Part shown: in pieces, positions 35,602 to 45,870 of the stretch | Layout: every line of letters begins with the position of its first letter | Position numbering within the stretch: position 1 is the first letter of the stretch | Assembly: GCA_029207755.1 (NCBI GenBank) | Contig: JARCOQ010000008.1 | Coordinates: forward strand, 24,293,021 to 24,357,020 | Direction of reading: 5' to 3' | DNA length: 64,000 nt | From: Chamaea fasciata | Taxonomy: Eukaryota; Chordata; Aves; Passeriformes; Sylviidae | Notes under the pieces: model-generated | The model's database searches: none | Told to the model about the DNA's origin: nothing | Seen by the model: the letters and a program-made list of their open reading frames with translations, nothing else | Made by a program: the position numbers and the translations under genes

Positions 35602-36525
35602 CTAGCTGAAACACAGAAGGAACAGGTAATTACCTAATGTGGTAAGAGCAGTTATGGGAAATGTGTAAAAGGTAAGACAAGTTCTACCTGAGACCAAGGC
35701 TTGCTCTCACATCAGGGATTTTCATACCCAACTCAAGTTCTTTCCTTTAATTTTGCTGAGATGCATCTACTGTTGAGGTGAGTCTTGGCACTGCTTTGCT
35801 TCCTTCCTAGTTAACACTCCAGAAATCTTGAATGATGTGGGCTTGTGGAGAATAGGGAGTGGAGTCCTGGGTCCTTCCTCCAGACTGTTACTGGGATGGA
35901 GTCTGTAAAAATTCTCAGTTTTGCATTTTTTGAACAGCTGTTACTCAAAACATAGTCAAATCCATAGAGTTAGACCTCCTCAGACTCTGGGAAGACTGCA
36001 TCCCAGCATGTCAGCAGTTTGCAGGAGTTGCTGAATCCCTGGAAAGCACCTAGGGAGCTTCCATAAACAACTTTTAAAATGATAATGATAGTTAATGATC
36101 TAATTTCCTAACCAGCCAAAATACCTGTGGAATCAAAGTCCCATATCTGAATTAATCTAAACTCCTGGGAGGTTTTGTTCTGGACTTAATATTCACAATT
36201 ACTCCTTTATGTCTGGCGTTTTTGGGGCCAAATCAAGACCCCAGGTTAGATATCCAAATAGTTGGACATAATTTGTTATTTTCTGCAAAATACCAGATTG
36301 CAGCTTTGTGTAACAGCAAGGGGTCTCAAGGAAAATGCAATTTTACCACCTTTCAGTGAGGCAAGTGTATGTGCAGAATGTACATACATAAATAGCAGTC
36401 AAGCCTCAAAAAGGTACAGAAAAAAGAGAATATATATACTTCTAAATTTCTTGATCCCATTATTGTTATGTTCCTTATTTCTAACCCAAATTTTCTTTGC
36501 TGTAAATTGGAAATTTTCCTCTTCA

Positions 36526-36553
36526 TCCTTTACTCAATTGCTTGAGTAAAGGA
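36526..36553. other. Perfect inverted repeat: 12-bp stem, 4-nt loop
   Basis: TCCTTTACTCAA (36526-36537), loop TTGC (36538-36541), then TTGAGTAAAGGA (36542-36553), an exact 12-bp reverse complement. Transcribed from either strand it would fold into a short hairpin. A chance 12-bp perfect stem with so short a loop is not expected in 64 kb (order of one per several hundred kb to a few Mb, depending on allowed loop size). It is too short for a microRNA precursor by itself. Confidence 0.9.
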
Positions 36554-38760
36554 GTCACCAACAACCTCTTTATAACTACTTGCCATATATCGTAAGACAA
36601 TTAATCAGTTCTCTCTGCACTGTCATTTTTTTCCTTTGTTCTTTAAACTGGCATGTAGTATGCAGTGAGTCCTGCATTCTACCTATAACATCTGCCTGTT
36701 CTAGAAAGACATCTAAGCTGCGTTGCCATCACTTCAGAATGGTACCTATGTGGGACTCACTAGGCAAATCTATGCAATCTGAAAAATCAGCGTATTCTGC
36801 CTGCTTTTGCAAGACAGCCTTTTGTGATGAGTTCCTTGTAATTATCAGTTAATTGTTGCGGATCCCATGTTGCCAAAAACTTGAAGATGTGGAGATTGGA
36901 TGCTGGTACAGTTTGCAGCTCTCAGGGTACTTAGCTATTCCAACAAAGATTTCAGCACCTTTCTACAACATATGCCCACAAGCATGAGTTCTGGTATAAA
37001 TGACAATAGGGTTTCTGACTTGTGATATCATCTTCCCTTCCTGGTAAGACTGGATAGAGTTGGTTGGTTTGATGTAACCTTCCTTTTCTTGGTAATCTTC
37101 CTGTGCAAAAGTGTATGTGTAGTTAAAAAGTCCCTAAAAGTGCATTAAATGTTCTTCAATAGCCTGAGTCATGGAATATAAGTCCTAATTCTAACCCATT
37201 AGAGAAAACAGGTTTCCCCTTTCACTAGACTTCAGCTTTCTGCAGCCATCAGAAAAATAACTGCCCTGCCATGTATGGCAGGTCTCTTTTGTGCAGATGC
37301 TTCTGGTTTTGCTGACCATTTTTTCCCACCTAGCACTTAGATATGCCAAGTGAGAAGACAAGGCTTTGGGGCCAGCTCTGGGCAGTAACTATAGGACTGC
37401 TTGCATGCCATGTGCCAGACAACAGGTCACCCATTTCCAAAATTGTGGTGGTGAGATAGTGAATATGGCATGAATGTCCCCACACCTCACTCAGTGGAAA
37501 CACATATTATGCAGAAACTTGGGCAATATCCTGTTGTGCATCCTTCATAGGAGCAAATCTGTTTCACTTGAGCCCTCACCAAATTCTGTCTTCGCACCCA
37601 GAGAAGCACAGATTCATTGCACCCAGAAAAACAATAAGGAAACAAAGATGGTCCATAGACTGTTAGTTTTTATGGGGAACAAAACAGACTGCTGTAGCAG
37701 TGCGGAATGTATGAGCTCAAATACATCACACCATAGATTATACTTTATGCAACTGTATTTACATTTATTTAGCAACATTAAAAACTATAGAGGGAGCCAA
37801 TCACATTTCTAAACCATTTGGACTTTAGAAAAGAGCCAGCTTGGACAACCAAGGCCAGGACTTGGTTAGCTGTCTGTTTTGGTATATGTGAAATTGATTT
37901 TTTTTCACTCATTCTGCCATTGTACTTTTCCTTTTCTCCAGTACAGCTCAGTTTCCTGGCCTTGATCACAGAGAATCCCTAGAAACTCAAACACTCAATC
38001 AGCTTATGTGCTACTTTATCTACAGTGTTTTATGAGTTTGCATGTGCCAGAAAAAACTTCAAAAGCTTCTTATCTTCAATTTCGCAAATATGTATAAATA
38101 TATATATAAAAATGAGGAGTGTTCCATAGCCCAATGGATTTGCCATTTAGGATGAAGACTTCTAATTTATTTTCTTAAACAAATCTTCTGAGTCTTTCTA
38201 AAACAATGGCTATTCAATCTCTATTCTGCATGAACTGCAGTAATGTAGTATTAGTGATATTAAGATCATTTACTGTTGAGTCAGATTCTGAATGTCTTCC
38301 TCAAGCCAAATTATTATTGGCTTGTATGTGAGTTTTGTCTGACTGAAGACAACAGGTTTTAGTCCTTGTATAACTCCAGGTTTCATGTAAATCATTGCAA
38401 AATATTTTAAGAACTAGTTATATCTAGCTAGTAGACATACAATTACAGGTGAAATGTCATGATGAGTGGGATGAGCTACAAGTAATTTCAAAGACTGTAC
38501 AGCAACATTTCACTGTGAGATGTGACAAGAAATGAATAACATTACACCTTCAGTGAAAGTTTGGGTAAAAGGAATCAAGTTACTTTGTCAGAAAAAAGAA
38601 ATCAGTGAAGGGTTTAGTAACATTTCACCATGACACTAAAAGCACACAGCTTTACAAAATATACTAAAGTTGTTCAGAGCATGCCACAGAGCATGTAGAG
38701 AGAGACAAGGTTCAGTATGAACCTGGAAGTAAGTTTGTCACAGGATAGACTTCAGCTTTG
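36554..38760. other. Unique non-coding DNA, nothing recognised
   Basis: AT-rich; a short (TA)-rich patch lies at about 38088-38112. No repeat family or exon-like structure recognised. Confidence 0.55.
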
Positions 38761-38885
38761 TTGCATTCTGTGGAGTTGGGATGGAAACTACAGTGACTCA
38801 ATATTGATCACTGCCCTGAACTGGTCAGACAGTTGAACCAGATGATTGTTGTACATCTCTTCCAACTGCAGCATTCTGTTATGTT
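38761..38885 (+). mobile_element. CR1 LINE, short 3' tail
   Basis: TTGAACCAGATGATTGTTGT and ACATCTCTTCCAACTGCAGC followed by ATTCTGTTATG (38832-38882) match the CR1 3' terminus (...ccagatgatctct...gtcccttccaac...attctgtgattctg). The upstream border is uncertain because similarity fades to the left of about 38800. Confidence 0.75.
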
Positions 38886-39235
38886 TTCTTACATTGTATT
38901 ACATTACATGTAAGGAGCTTAGAGAACCCATCCATACATTCTTCACAAGACTCTGTCTTGACACCCAGATAAACACTCACCCTAGTTTTCCCTTAGTATT
39001 CATCTTTGTTGCTGTGTGAGTGCAAGACATACCAAATAGGAAAAAGCACACTGAACTAGCCAATTCAAATAGAGAACTTTGGCTAAGGGATGGGATGTAG
39101 TTGTTATCTCAATATGCTGAAAATGGTTTCTCATATTTGACTGTGTGCAACTAGCATGAAGCACGCACTCTGCAGGAACAAATCCCATTCTAGTATTCCC
39201 TGATGCAGTAAAAAAGTGGCTTAATAAAGGTGTAA

Positions 39236-39292
39236 AATAATAAAATGTTTTAAAAAATTAAAAATAATTTTATGGATTAAAAAAAAAAAGAT
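39236..39292. repeat. A/T-rich low-complexity tract
   Basis: AATAATAAAATG, AAAAAATTAAAAATAATTTT and a 10-A run in sequence. Confidence 0.8.
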
Positions 39293-39439
39293 GAGGCAGC
39301 CCCCGATTACCACTGCCAAAGATTTCAGTGTAGCTTTTAGGGAAATACCGATCTTTTGGGTTGTGACTGGCTTGCTGAGCACCTCCCTTTTCATATAATT
39401 GCCCATGAAATTGCAGCCCATATGGTTAAAATATTAAGC

Positions 39440-39830
39440 AGGATAACATTACAGTTTTTAATCCACAGCTGAGACAAAGCAGAGATCAGGAATAATCCTG
39501 TTCAACAGCACCACATTTACTGTCTGATGTGGGAGGTGTTGATTAGCTTTTAAGGAGAAACATATTTTTTAAAGTTACATAATCTGATGCTCAGATTTCC
39601 CCCTCCCCCTTGAAAGAATTAACCTAAATATTATGAGAGACTAAAAAGTTCTCCCGGCCTTTGGTTCTGGGGGAAAGGGGGTGCACCTGCGGCTTCAGTT
39701 TTCCTTTCTCCTGCTCCCTAACCCATTAATCAGTGAAGAATATTTGTGCGGTGCATTATGTATAAGATCACACATTCAAGTCATCAGAACCTTACTCAGC
39801 TGTTACTCAGTACTTCCTAGGGCAAAACCG
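39440..39830. promoter_or_regulatory. Candidate conserved non-coding block
   Basis: A repeat-free segment with dense transcription-factor-like words: GTTTTTAATCC, GTTGATTAGC (about 39538-39548), an E-box CACCTG (39684-39689), CATTAATCAG (39724-39733) and GCATTATGTATAAG. Its GC-richer centre (about 39650-39720) contrasts with the AT-rich flanks. The texture resembles a developmental enhancer, but no cross-species comparison is available to me. Confidence 0.28.
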
Positions 39831-39994
39831 ATGGAAAATTGCCTGAAGGAAGACTAGGGATAAAGTGAAAATGGAAGGAGATATAAGGAACATATAAACA
39901 TAGAAATTGAAAGGACAAAAGATCTCTTTCCCTGTTCATGACCCATGATGATCTGTCCCAGGAGCTTTGCACCTCAAGACAACCCTTGCAGGGC

Positions 39995-40070
39995 ACCAGG
40001 TAATTTCCTGGTTGTTTTCTTGTACAACCAGGTAATTTGAAAACTGGTAATTTCCAGTTGTTTTTCTTGT
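39995..40070 (+). repeat. Local imperfect tandem duplication, 48-bp period, with palindromic unit
   Basis: ACCAGGTAATTTCCTGGT followed by TGTTTTCTTGT (39995-40023) recurs as ACTGGTAATTTCCAGT plus TGTTTTTCTTGT (40043-40070). A third partial copy, ACCAGGTAATTTGAA (40027-40041), lies between. The unit itself is a near-palindrome (ACCAGG-TAATTT-CCTGGT). Confidence 0.85.
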
Positions 40071-40648
40071 CTTGATGTGCCCAATTTTCTGTAGGGCTGG
40101 TTTTGGACTCAATTCTTAGACTTCCACTAGATTAATTTAGTTGTCTGTTGCTGTTTGTGGGGGTACTGGAAGACAGAGCATGAGCCCTTCTGTAAGGGGT
40201 TTCTGGTTCTGTTTGCTACCTGCTGTCCTGTATGCAGAGTGTGCTGGGAATTCACCTTGGGTGCCCAAAGGAGGTAAGATTTGAGAGGATAAAGTTCCAG
40301 CTTCCTGGCAATATTTCTGCTGGAGTGCAATGAGTAAGGTCCTGGTGCAAAATGTTTCAGTTATTGCTCTGAAGGTAACATGCAGAAATCAACATAGTAA
40401 ATTTATACCAAAAAAAAATTTAGAAATGTTCTTAATTTGGCGTAGTCAGCCTCAGTTAGCCAACATCATTTAGACAACTAGTGGAGCCAAAACAATCCAC
40501 AGTGCTCTGGGTTAGTCCAATAAAGAATCCTAAACTTAAATTTGAACCTCAGCTATAAGTCAAACAAAGTTAAGAACAGCGCTTATTTTCCACTTTCTTC
40601 CTCTCTCTATTTTTCCCTTTCTTTGAAGTGTAGACATCCCTGAAAACA

Positions 40649-40750
40649 GGCACCTAAATAAAATTGGAGGGATTTTTCAGAAGTGCTGAGCACAAACAAA
40701 TCTAATCAAAATCAGAAAAAGCTGTGGGTGTTCAGAAATTTTAGGTGCCC
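40649..40750. mobile_element. Old foldback (palindromic, MITE-like) amniote repeat
   Basis: GGCACCTAAAT (40649-40659) is the reverse complement of the right end ATTTTAGGTGCC (40738-40749). Inner arms TTTTTCAGAAGTGCTGAGCA (about 40673-40692) and TGTGGGTGTTCAGAAAT (about 40723-40739) also pair imperfectly. The words ...TTTCAGAAGTGCTGAGCAC... and ...TGTGGGTGTTCAGAA...TAGGTGCC are, from memory, those of a palindromic repeat found widely in reptile and bird genomes. I do not recall its database name with certainty. It has no coding capacity. Confidence 0.6.
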
Positions 40751-40977
40751 AAACAGGGATTTGGCTTCACAGAGTTAGACGCCCTTGTTTGAGAAGTTTT
40801 GGCTCAAAAATACACTACCCAACTCATTGTACGAGTGTAATGTTCAGTGGAATGTCAAGCTCAGTTTAAACCTCTGGGAAACTAATAAGGTCCAAGTACT
40901 GCATTCACCTGGGAGATTTGCCCTTTTTTGTTTCTTGCAATTACTTAGGAAACAAGACTTAATAGACCAATCATAAT

Positions 40978-41075
40978 GTTGCTTTTTTGTCCATTTTCTC
41001 TCTCTCTTTCTGCCTCTTTTAAAAAAGTATTTTTTTCAATTTATTTTTTTCTGTCATATATATCTATTTTTTGGA
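40978..41075. repeat. T-rich low-complexity segment
   Basis: Pyrimidine-rich (TTCTCTCTCTCTTTCTGCCTC) followed by T and AT runs. No retroposon body recognised. Confidence 0.7.
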
Positions 41076-41819
41076 AATTTTGGAATTTCAAGCACATGAA
41101 AATGCCAGAGTAGTAGCCTGGAAAGCAATTTTCCAGGTTGAACTTAGAGGTGAAAGGTTCCATCACTCACCAAACCTGGGCTCAGGGGCCAGCTCAATCA
41201 ACATTACAAAGAGTCTTCTGAGGGACTGCATTAGCCTTTCTTCTAAAACTGCTTCGTGTAGTGGGCAAAACTGGCTGCTGCAGGCTAGATAGATATGAGC
41301 ATAAACCAGGACGCACAAAATGACCCTCATTTTACAGAGATTTTAGACATTCAGCTCCTTAGTGTGCAGCAACGTCAGGCTCAATGTGCTGTAAATGAGA
41401 GTGTGTCCTTCTCAGTACAGGAGGAAATACTGCTCAGAACAGAGGGGGTTTTCTCCCATGTGCAAGACCTCAGTATATGGGGAACAAAGGCAAGAGGCTG
41501 TTGAGTTGTTGATAGGTTTTGCTTGTGTCAAGAAGAAAGTAGGCTGGAAATGGGGGGGAAGAAAGAAAAGCTGAATATCAGGCCCTGTCAAAACATCCAG
41601 GCAGCTGGAAACAGGGTTTGGCCAAAGGAAAAAGGACAAACATCAATCAATACAGATGTTATTTCCAAGCTTCCAAGAGGGTATTGCAATCCAGATTTCT
41701 GGCCCAGGAGTCAGACCCTTGCCCAGTAGCAGCTGTTTTAGGTACCCGATCTCCCTTTAACATTTTCCATTTTAGCCAAGTCTCACCATACTTCCGCTCT
41801 CGCTTTCCGAAATTCAGAT

Positions 41820-42030
41820 GAAACAGCTGCAGGATGCACCATGCCAGGCAACTCCTTCTTTAATTTTCTCTCTTACAGCAATAATAAAAAAATTAAACCA
41901 GTTGACGCTGCATGAATGAGAAGGTTAATCAAAACCAGACCCTGCTGGTGGCCCAGTTCCAGCTGAGCTCAGATGGGTGGCAAGGACAGAGCCAGCTTCA
42001 TGCAAACATTTGAATAGAGATGCAGATGGT
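41820..42030. promoter_or_regulatory. Candidate conserved non-coding block
   Basis: Contains AATTAAACCAGTTGACGCTG, GGTTAATCAAAACC (about 41923-41936), two E-box-like CAGCTG/CAGATGG words, and CTTCATGCAAACATTTG (41996-42012), an octamer/POU-like site. No repeat recognised. The judgement rests on texture only. Confidence 0.25.
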
Positions 42031-45000
42031 TGGAGAGGGCCTGGTATATGTGGGACTTTGCTGAGACATCCTTTGTGTTAGAAGCTTTACCAAGGATGGC
42101 CTTTGACCTTGTTGGTGTTCAGCCTTCTGCTCAGGACATCTCAGACATCCTGTCCTTTCCTTCCAACCTGAAGTGATTATTCATTTGAAAACCACACATT
42201 TTTTGCTGCACTGAAGTATTAACAAGCATTCTGAGAAATGGCCATCACAGGCCACAGGAAACATGTGTATCTATTTATTTTCCTTTAGTATTAATTACAT
42301 TTTTAAAAAGCAGCTCTTCTGCTGGAACTAGCAGAGGCAGGTCCTGTTCTGAGAAACCCAGTTATTTCTGGTAATGTGAGCACTGACAGATGCATGTGTT
42401 CAGAGGAGAAAATCCCTGTGAACTGGAAAGCCTATGAAGTGGATGATCAAACATCCCAAGGCTGTACCAATAAACTCTGAATTAAATTAAAACAATAAAC
42501 CAATAAATATAATGAATTCATTAGAATGATAAAAATTCCTTTTCCTTACAGAAACTCACTGGAAAAAGCCACTAAGAATTTTATTTTGAGAGGTGAGAGG
42601 CACCTACATACTCAAGTGAAGTCAACAAAAACTGCAGATACTTAAAATATCCAACTTACAGACCCAGGCTTCAGTCACTAAACATTATCCATCAAACTGA
42701 AATTTGCAAATCAGGTGTGTAATAACTGTAATAATGAGGCTTCCTCTGTAAAGCATATTGACACAGAAAAGTTCAGAGTTTCAGTTTTCTAAAAGCCTTT
42801 TTGGTTCGCATATGGATGGAACTTCCTGCTTCCTAGCACTGCAGTCAGGAGAGCGATGTCCAACATGTCAAGGTCTTGATTATTCTAGTTGTACCTGCTC
42901 TAAATTCCTGTTTCCTATTCTTGAACTGAAAATGGCTATATAAGGGTGTATCCTGATATGTCTCTAAGGATCCTAACACAGTAGTAAAAATTACTAAAAA
43001 TTATAACTATTAGAGCAGGAGAGAGTGAGACACTTTCCCTTTGATCTGAGGTCTTGCATGGTGTCAGAGGGTTAAAACTGTTCTAAAATAAATGTGCAAC
43101 TTACACATTTCACTGCTGAATATGAAAGATGAGAGCTGAAACAATAAGATTGATACATTCCAGAGGCTGATAATACAAGAAAAATCTATCAGCTCAGCTT
43201 TTGAGCCCCAGTGGAGACCACTTGGTCAAAAGAAAACAATAACCAAACCAAAATGATGTATTCATCTGGAATTTATTGAGGGTTACTCCATAAAAAAAGA
43301 TTACAAGGAAAGTGGACCTAATCGTATGCATATGATCCAGAAGTAAGGTGTCCTCCAGCAGAACCATTGAAAAGCTGCTCTCTAAGCATAGTCCATGAAT
43401 AGTTAAGGAAAACCAAAATTTTTTTACAGATCCTTCTGTAAGCCTTCACTCAACATATGTGCCCAGCAGCAGGCTCATCTGCTCAGTAAGGAGGACTTTG
43501 GCAGCTGCTTTTGCTAGCTCAAGTCTCCTGTAAAGAGGCCTTGAACAATATTAATGTTTTCTGTACTTACCCTCTGTCAGCCTCTAGATTCATCATTAAA
43601 TTGGTGCATTTCCCAGCTTCTCTGGCCAGGCTTTCTGGCAACAGTAAAATCTCCTGACCTAGTTATTCCTAATCCTCATACCTGGTACACAGGCAAAAAA
43701 GTAGTTCTGCTGTCCTGAAGACATCTTCAAACTTTTCTGAAGCCTTTTACCCATCTAGTGCCTTCCTTTCTGCTGAGCCAGGTAAAAGGGAATTCCAACA
43801 TATTCTGTGCAATTCAGAGTACCTGAAGTGTTGTCCACATGTGACCATCTACTGAGGTAAAGGATATTTCATGTGGTTTTGGCAAGAGTCTGACAGTGGA
43901 AACCTCCATAATACCTACTGCTACCCAGTGGATGTGCTTGTTTTTCATTTGAAAATATTTTATTGAGTAAAATCCGGGCTAAGAAAACGACCTATCTCAT
44001 TTATATTATTTTTCAGAGCAAACGAAAATGTTATGTCTCTGCAGCATGGCACAACTGCAGAACGTGTCTTTGCCCATTTCCTCATTAATTCCCTTAACAA
44101 CTGGCAGATCACAGCATTTCCATACTGAAGCCCTTCAGGAGGGATTTAACTAAGTGGGCATGCTTTTCTCAAGAGAGCTCATCTTCAGGTAACTCAGAAG
44201 TCATTTGGTGATATCTGGGCAACAGCCTCAGCTTCCTCTTCTGTGAGGATGATTTCTCTGTCCCTCCGGACTCCATTTACAGTCTGGGAGTGAACAGGAC
44301 TTTGTGGAGGTATTTTGAAAGGAAGTTTGTGGGGACCAAGGGAGGTACTAAAGGGCCAGAAATGCATACATGTAATTTGTTATAATTAGTAACATTAAAG
44401 AAAGAGAACGAGCCATCCACAAATCCTTGGTTGTTGCTCTGAATTTTCTCCAGAGAAATGAGTTTGTATGTTTGGACATTGACATTGAGAGTCTATATGT
44501 AGGTGCCCACAAGTGTTCATACTCACAGGTATTTTAGTGTACCCCTGCTGATGACATTTACATTTACCAGAAGTTAACATGTGTAATTGAGGCAAAATTG
44601 TCTGGCACTGATTACCCATCCTAGGACAATTCTCTGCTTGGTGCCTTTGTGGGATATTTCTAAAAGATAAATACTTCCTAAAAGCAGAACTACTCCTTGA
44701 ACTCTACCAAATAAAAGCTGATAATATTGATTCTCCATCTATAAGGTATCTGTTCTTGTTGTTGATACCATTCCAGCATGGGTGAGTGAATTTCAAGCAG
44801 GAACATGATTTTTAAGATCATTTCAAGTTTGGAATTCAAAACAAAAGGAAAATTCCACAGCTTCCTACCAGTTTAATGCTGAACAAAAGTTCAGATTTTC
44901 TCTCACTCTCCTATTTCCTCTTTATAAATTATAGACTTTTAGATATTAATTTGAAGATGTTGTTTAAAAAAATAAGTAAACATTTTCCTTCTATTTGGAT

Positions 45001-45719
45001 TTCAGAAGTAGTAAAAGCTAATTTTGGATTGGAAGTGTGGAGACTAGACTGTTAAAATTTTCCAGAAAAATGCTAATGAAAAAAATGTCAATAAAATGTC
45101 AGTCTTGACACAGACTTGTTTTTCACTTGGTCACAGAAAGAAGATCCTTGAAGAAAATTTCTTCCTTCTTCTCCCCTAAATTCTGCACAGCCAGAGTCAG
45201 AGGAATATGTCATGCTCTCTCCTTTTTTCCAGTCATGGGAAGTGGTAAGGCACCCCATTTCACCACACTGCCTGCTGTGAGTGTCACCTTGTGCTGATGA
45301 TCACAGAACAGAAAAGGAAGCTCGTGTTGGTTGGTGAGGCCTGTGTTAGTGCAATGAGGTACAACTACTCATGTGCTCTGTGTTGTCCCCAGCACAGTGC
45401 AAAGGCTTTAGCTACATTAAAAAGTGAGGCATACAAACAAGGCACACAGCAAAAATCCCAAGCCATAATCACTGTCAGTGTCGGCCTTGCGCATGATTTC
45501 TTTCCTCTGTGAGTTACCTTGCACCCATCAGTTCCAGTGAAACTATCCGGTTTTATCAGGTCTGATTTAGTGGAATTTCAAGCATTTCACATGAGCCATC
45601 TGTTCAGTAAAATATTTTTTTGCTAAAAATCCTGCTTCCCAGAATGACAAAGCCATGGAGAGAAGTTTCTGAAATTTGTCTGGCTGAGTTCCTGCTGGAG
45701 TCAGACAACTAATGCTCCT
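42031..45719. other. Unique non-coding DNA, nothing recognised
   Basis: AT-rich single-copy-looking sequence. Reading frames are all under 80 codons. No repeat family, exon or RNA gene recognised. Confidence 0.55.
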
Positions 45720-45775
45720 GGAATTTCTGAACAATGAATGAATTAATTGTGCTGTGCAGTTAATTAACTAATGTG
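45720..45775. promoter_or_regulatory. Cluster of homeodomain-like TAATTA words
   Basis: GAATGAATTAATTGTG (45736-45751) and TTAATTAACTAATG (45760-45773) give several overlapping ATTA cores in under 60 bp, separated by a non-AT spacer. Suggestive of a homeodomain-binding element; could be chance in AT-rich DNA. Confidence 0.22.
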
Positions 45776-45799
45776 AGACCTTTGGAAAGGTATACGCTG

Positions 45800-45870
45800 C
45801 ATATATACATATTTATAGATACATATATACATGTATATAAACACACATATATCTCTTCGTATATCTAAGT
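45800..45870. repeat. (ATAC/AT)n imperfect microsatellite
   Basis: Alternating ATATATACAT, ATACATATATAC and ACACACATATAT words. Confidence 0.85.

Noticed and set aside
41316..41400. MIR-like words (CCTCATTTTACAGAGAT)
   Set aside because: Single short block with no supporting neighbour.
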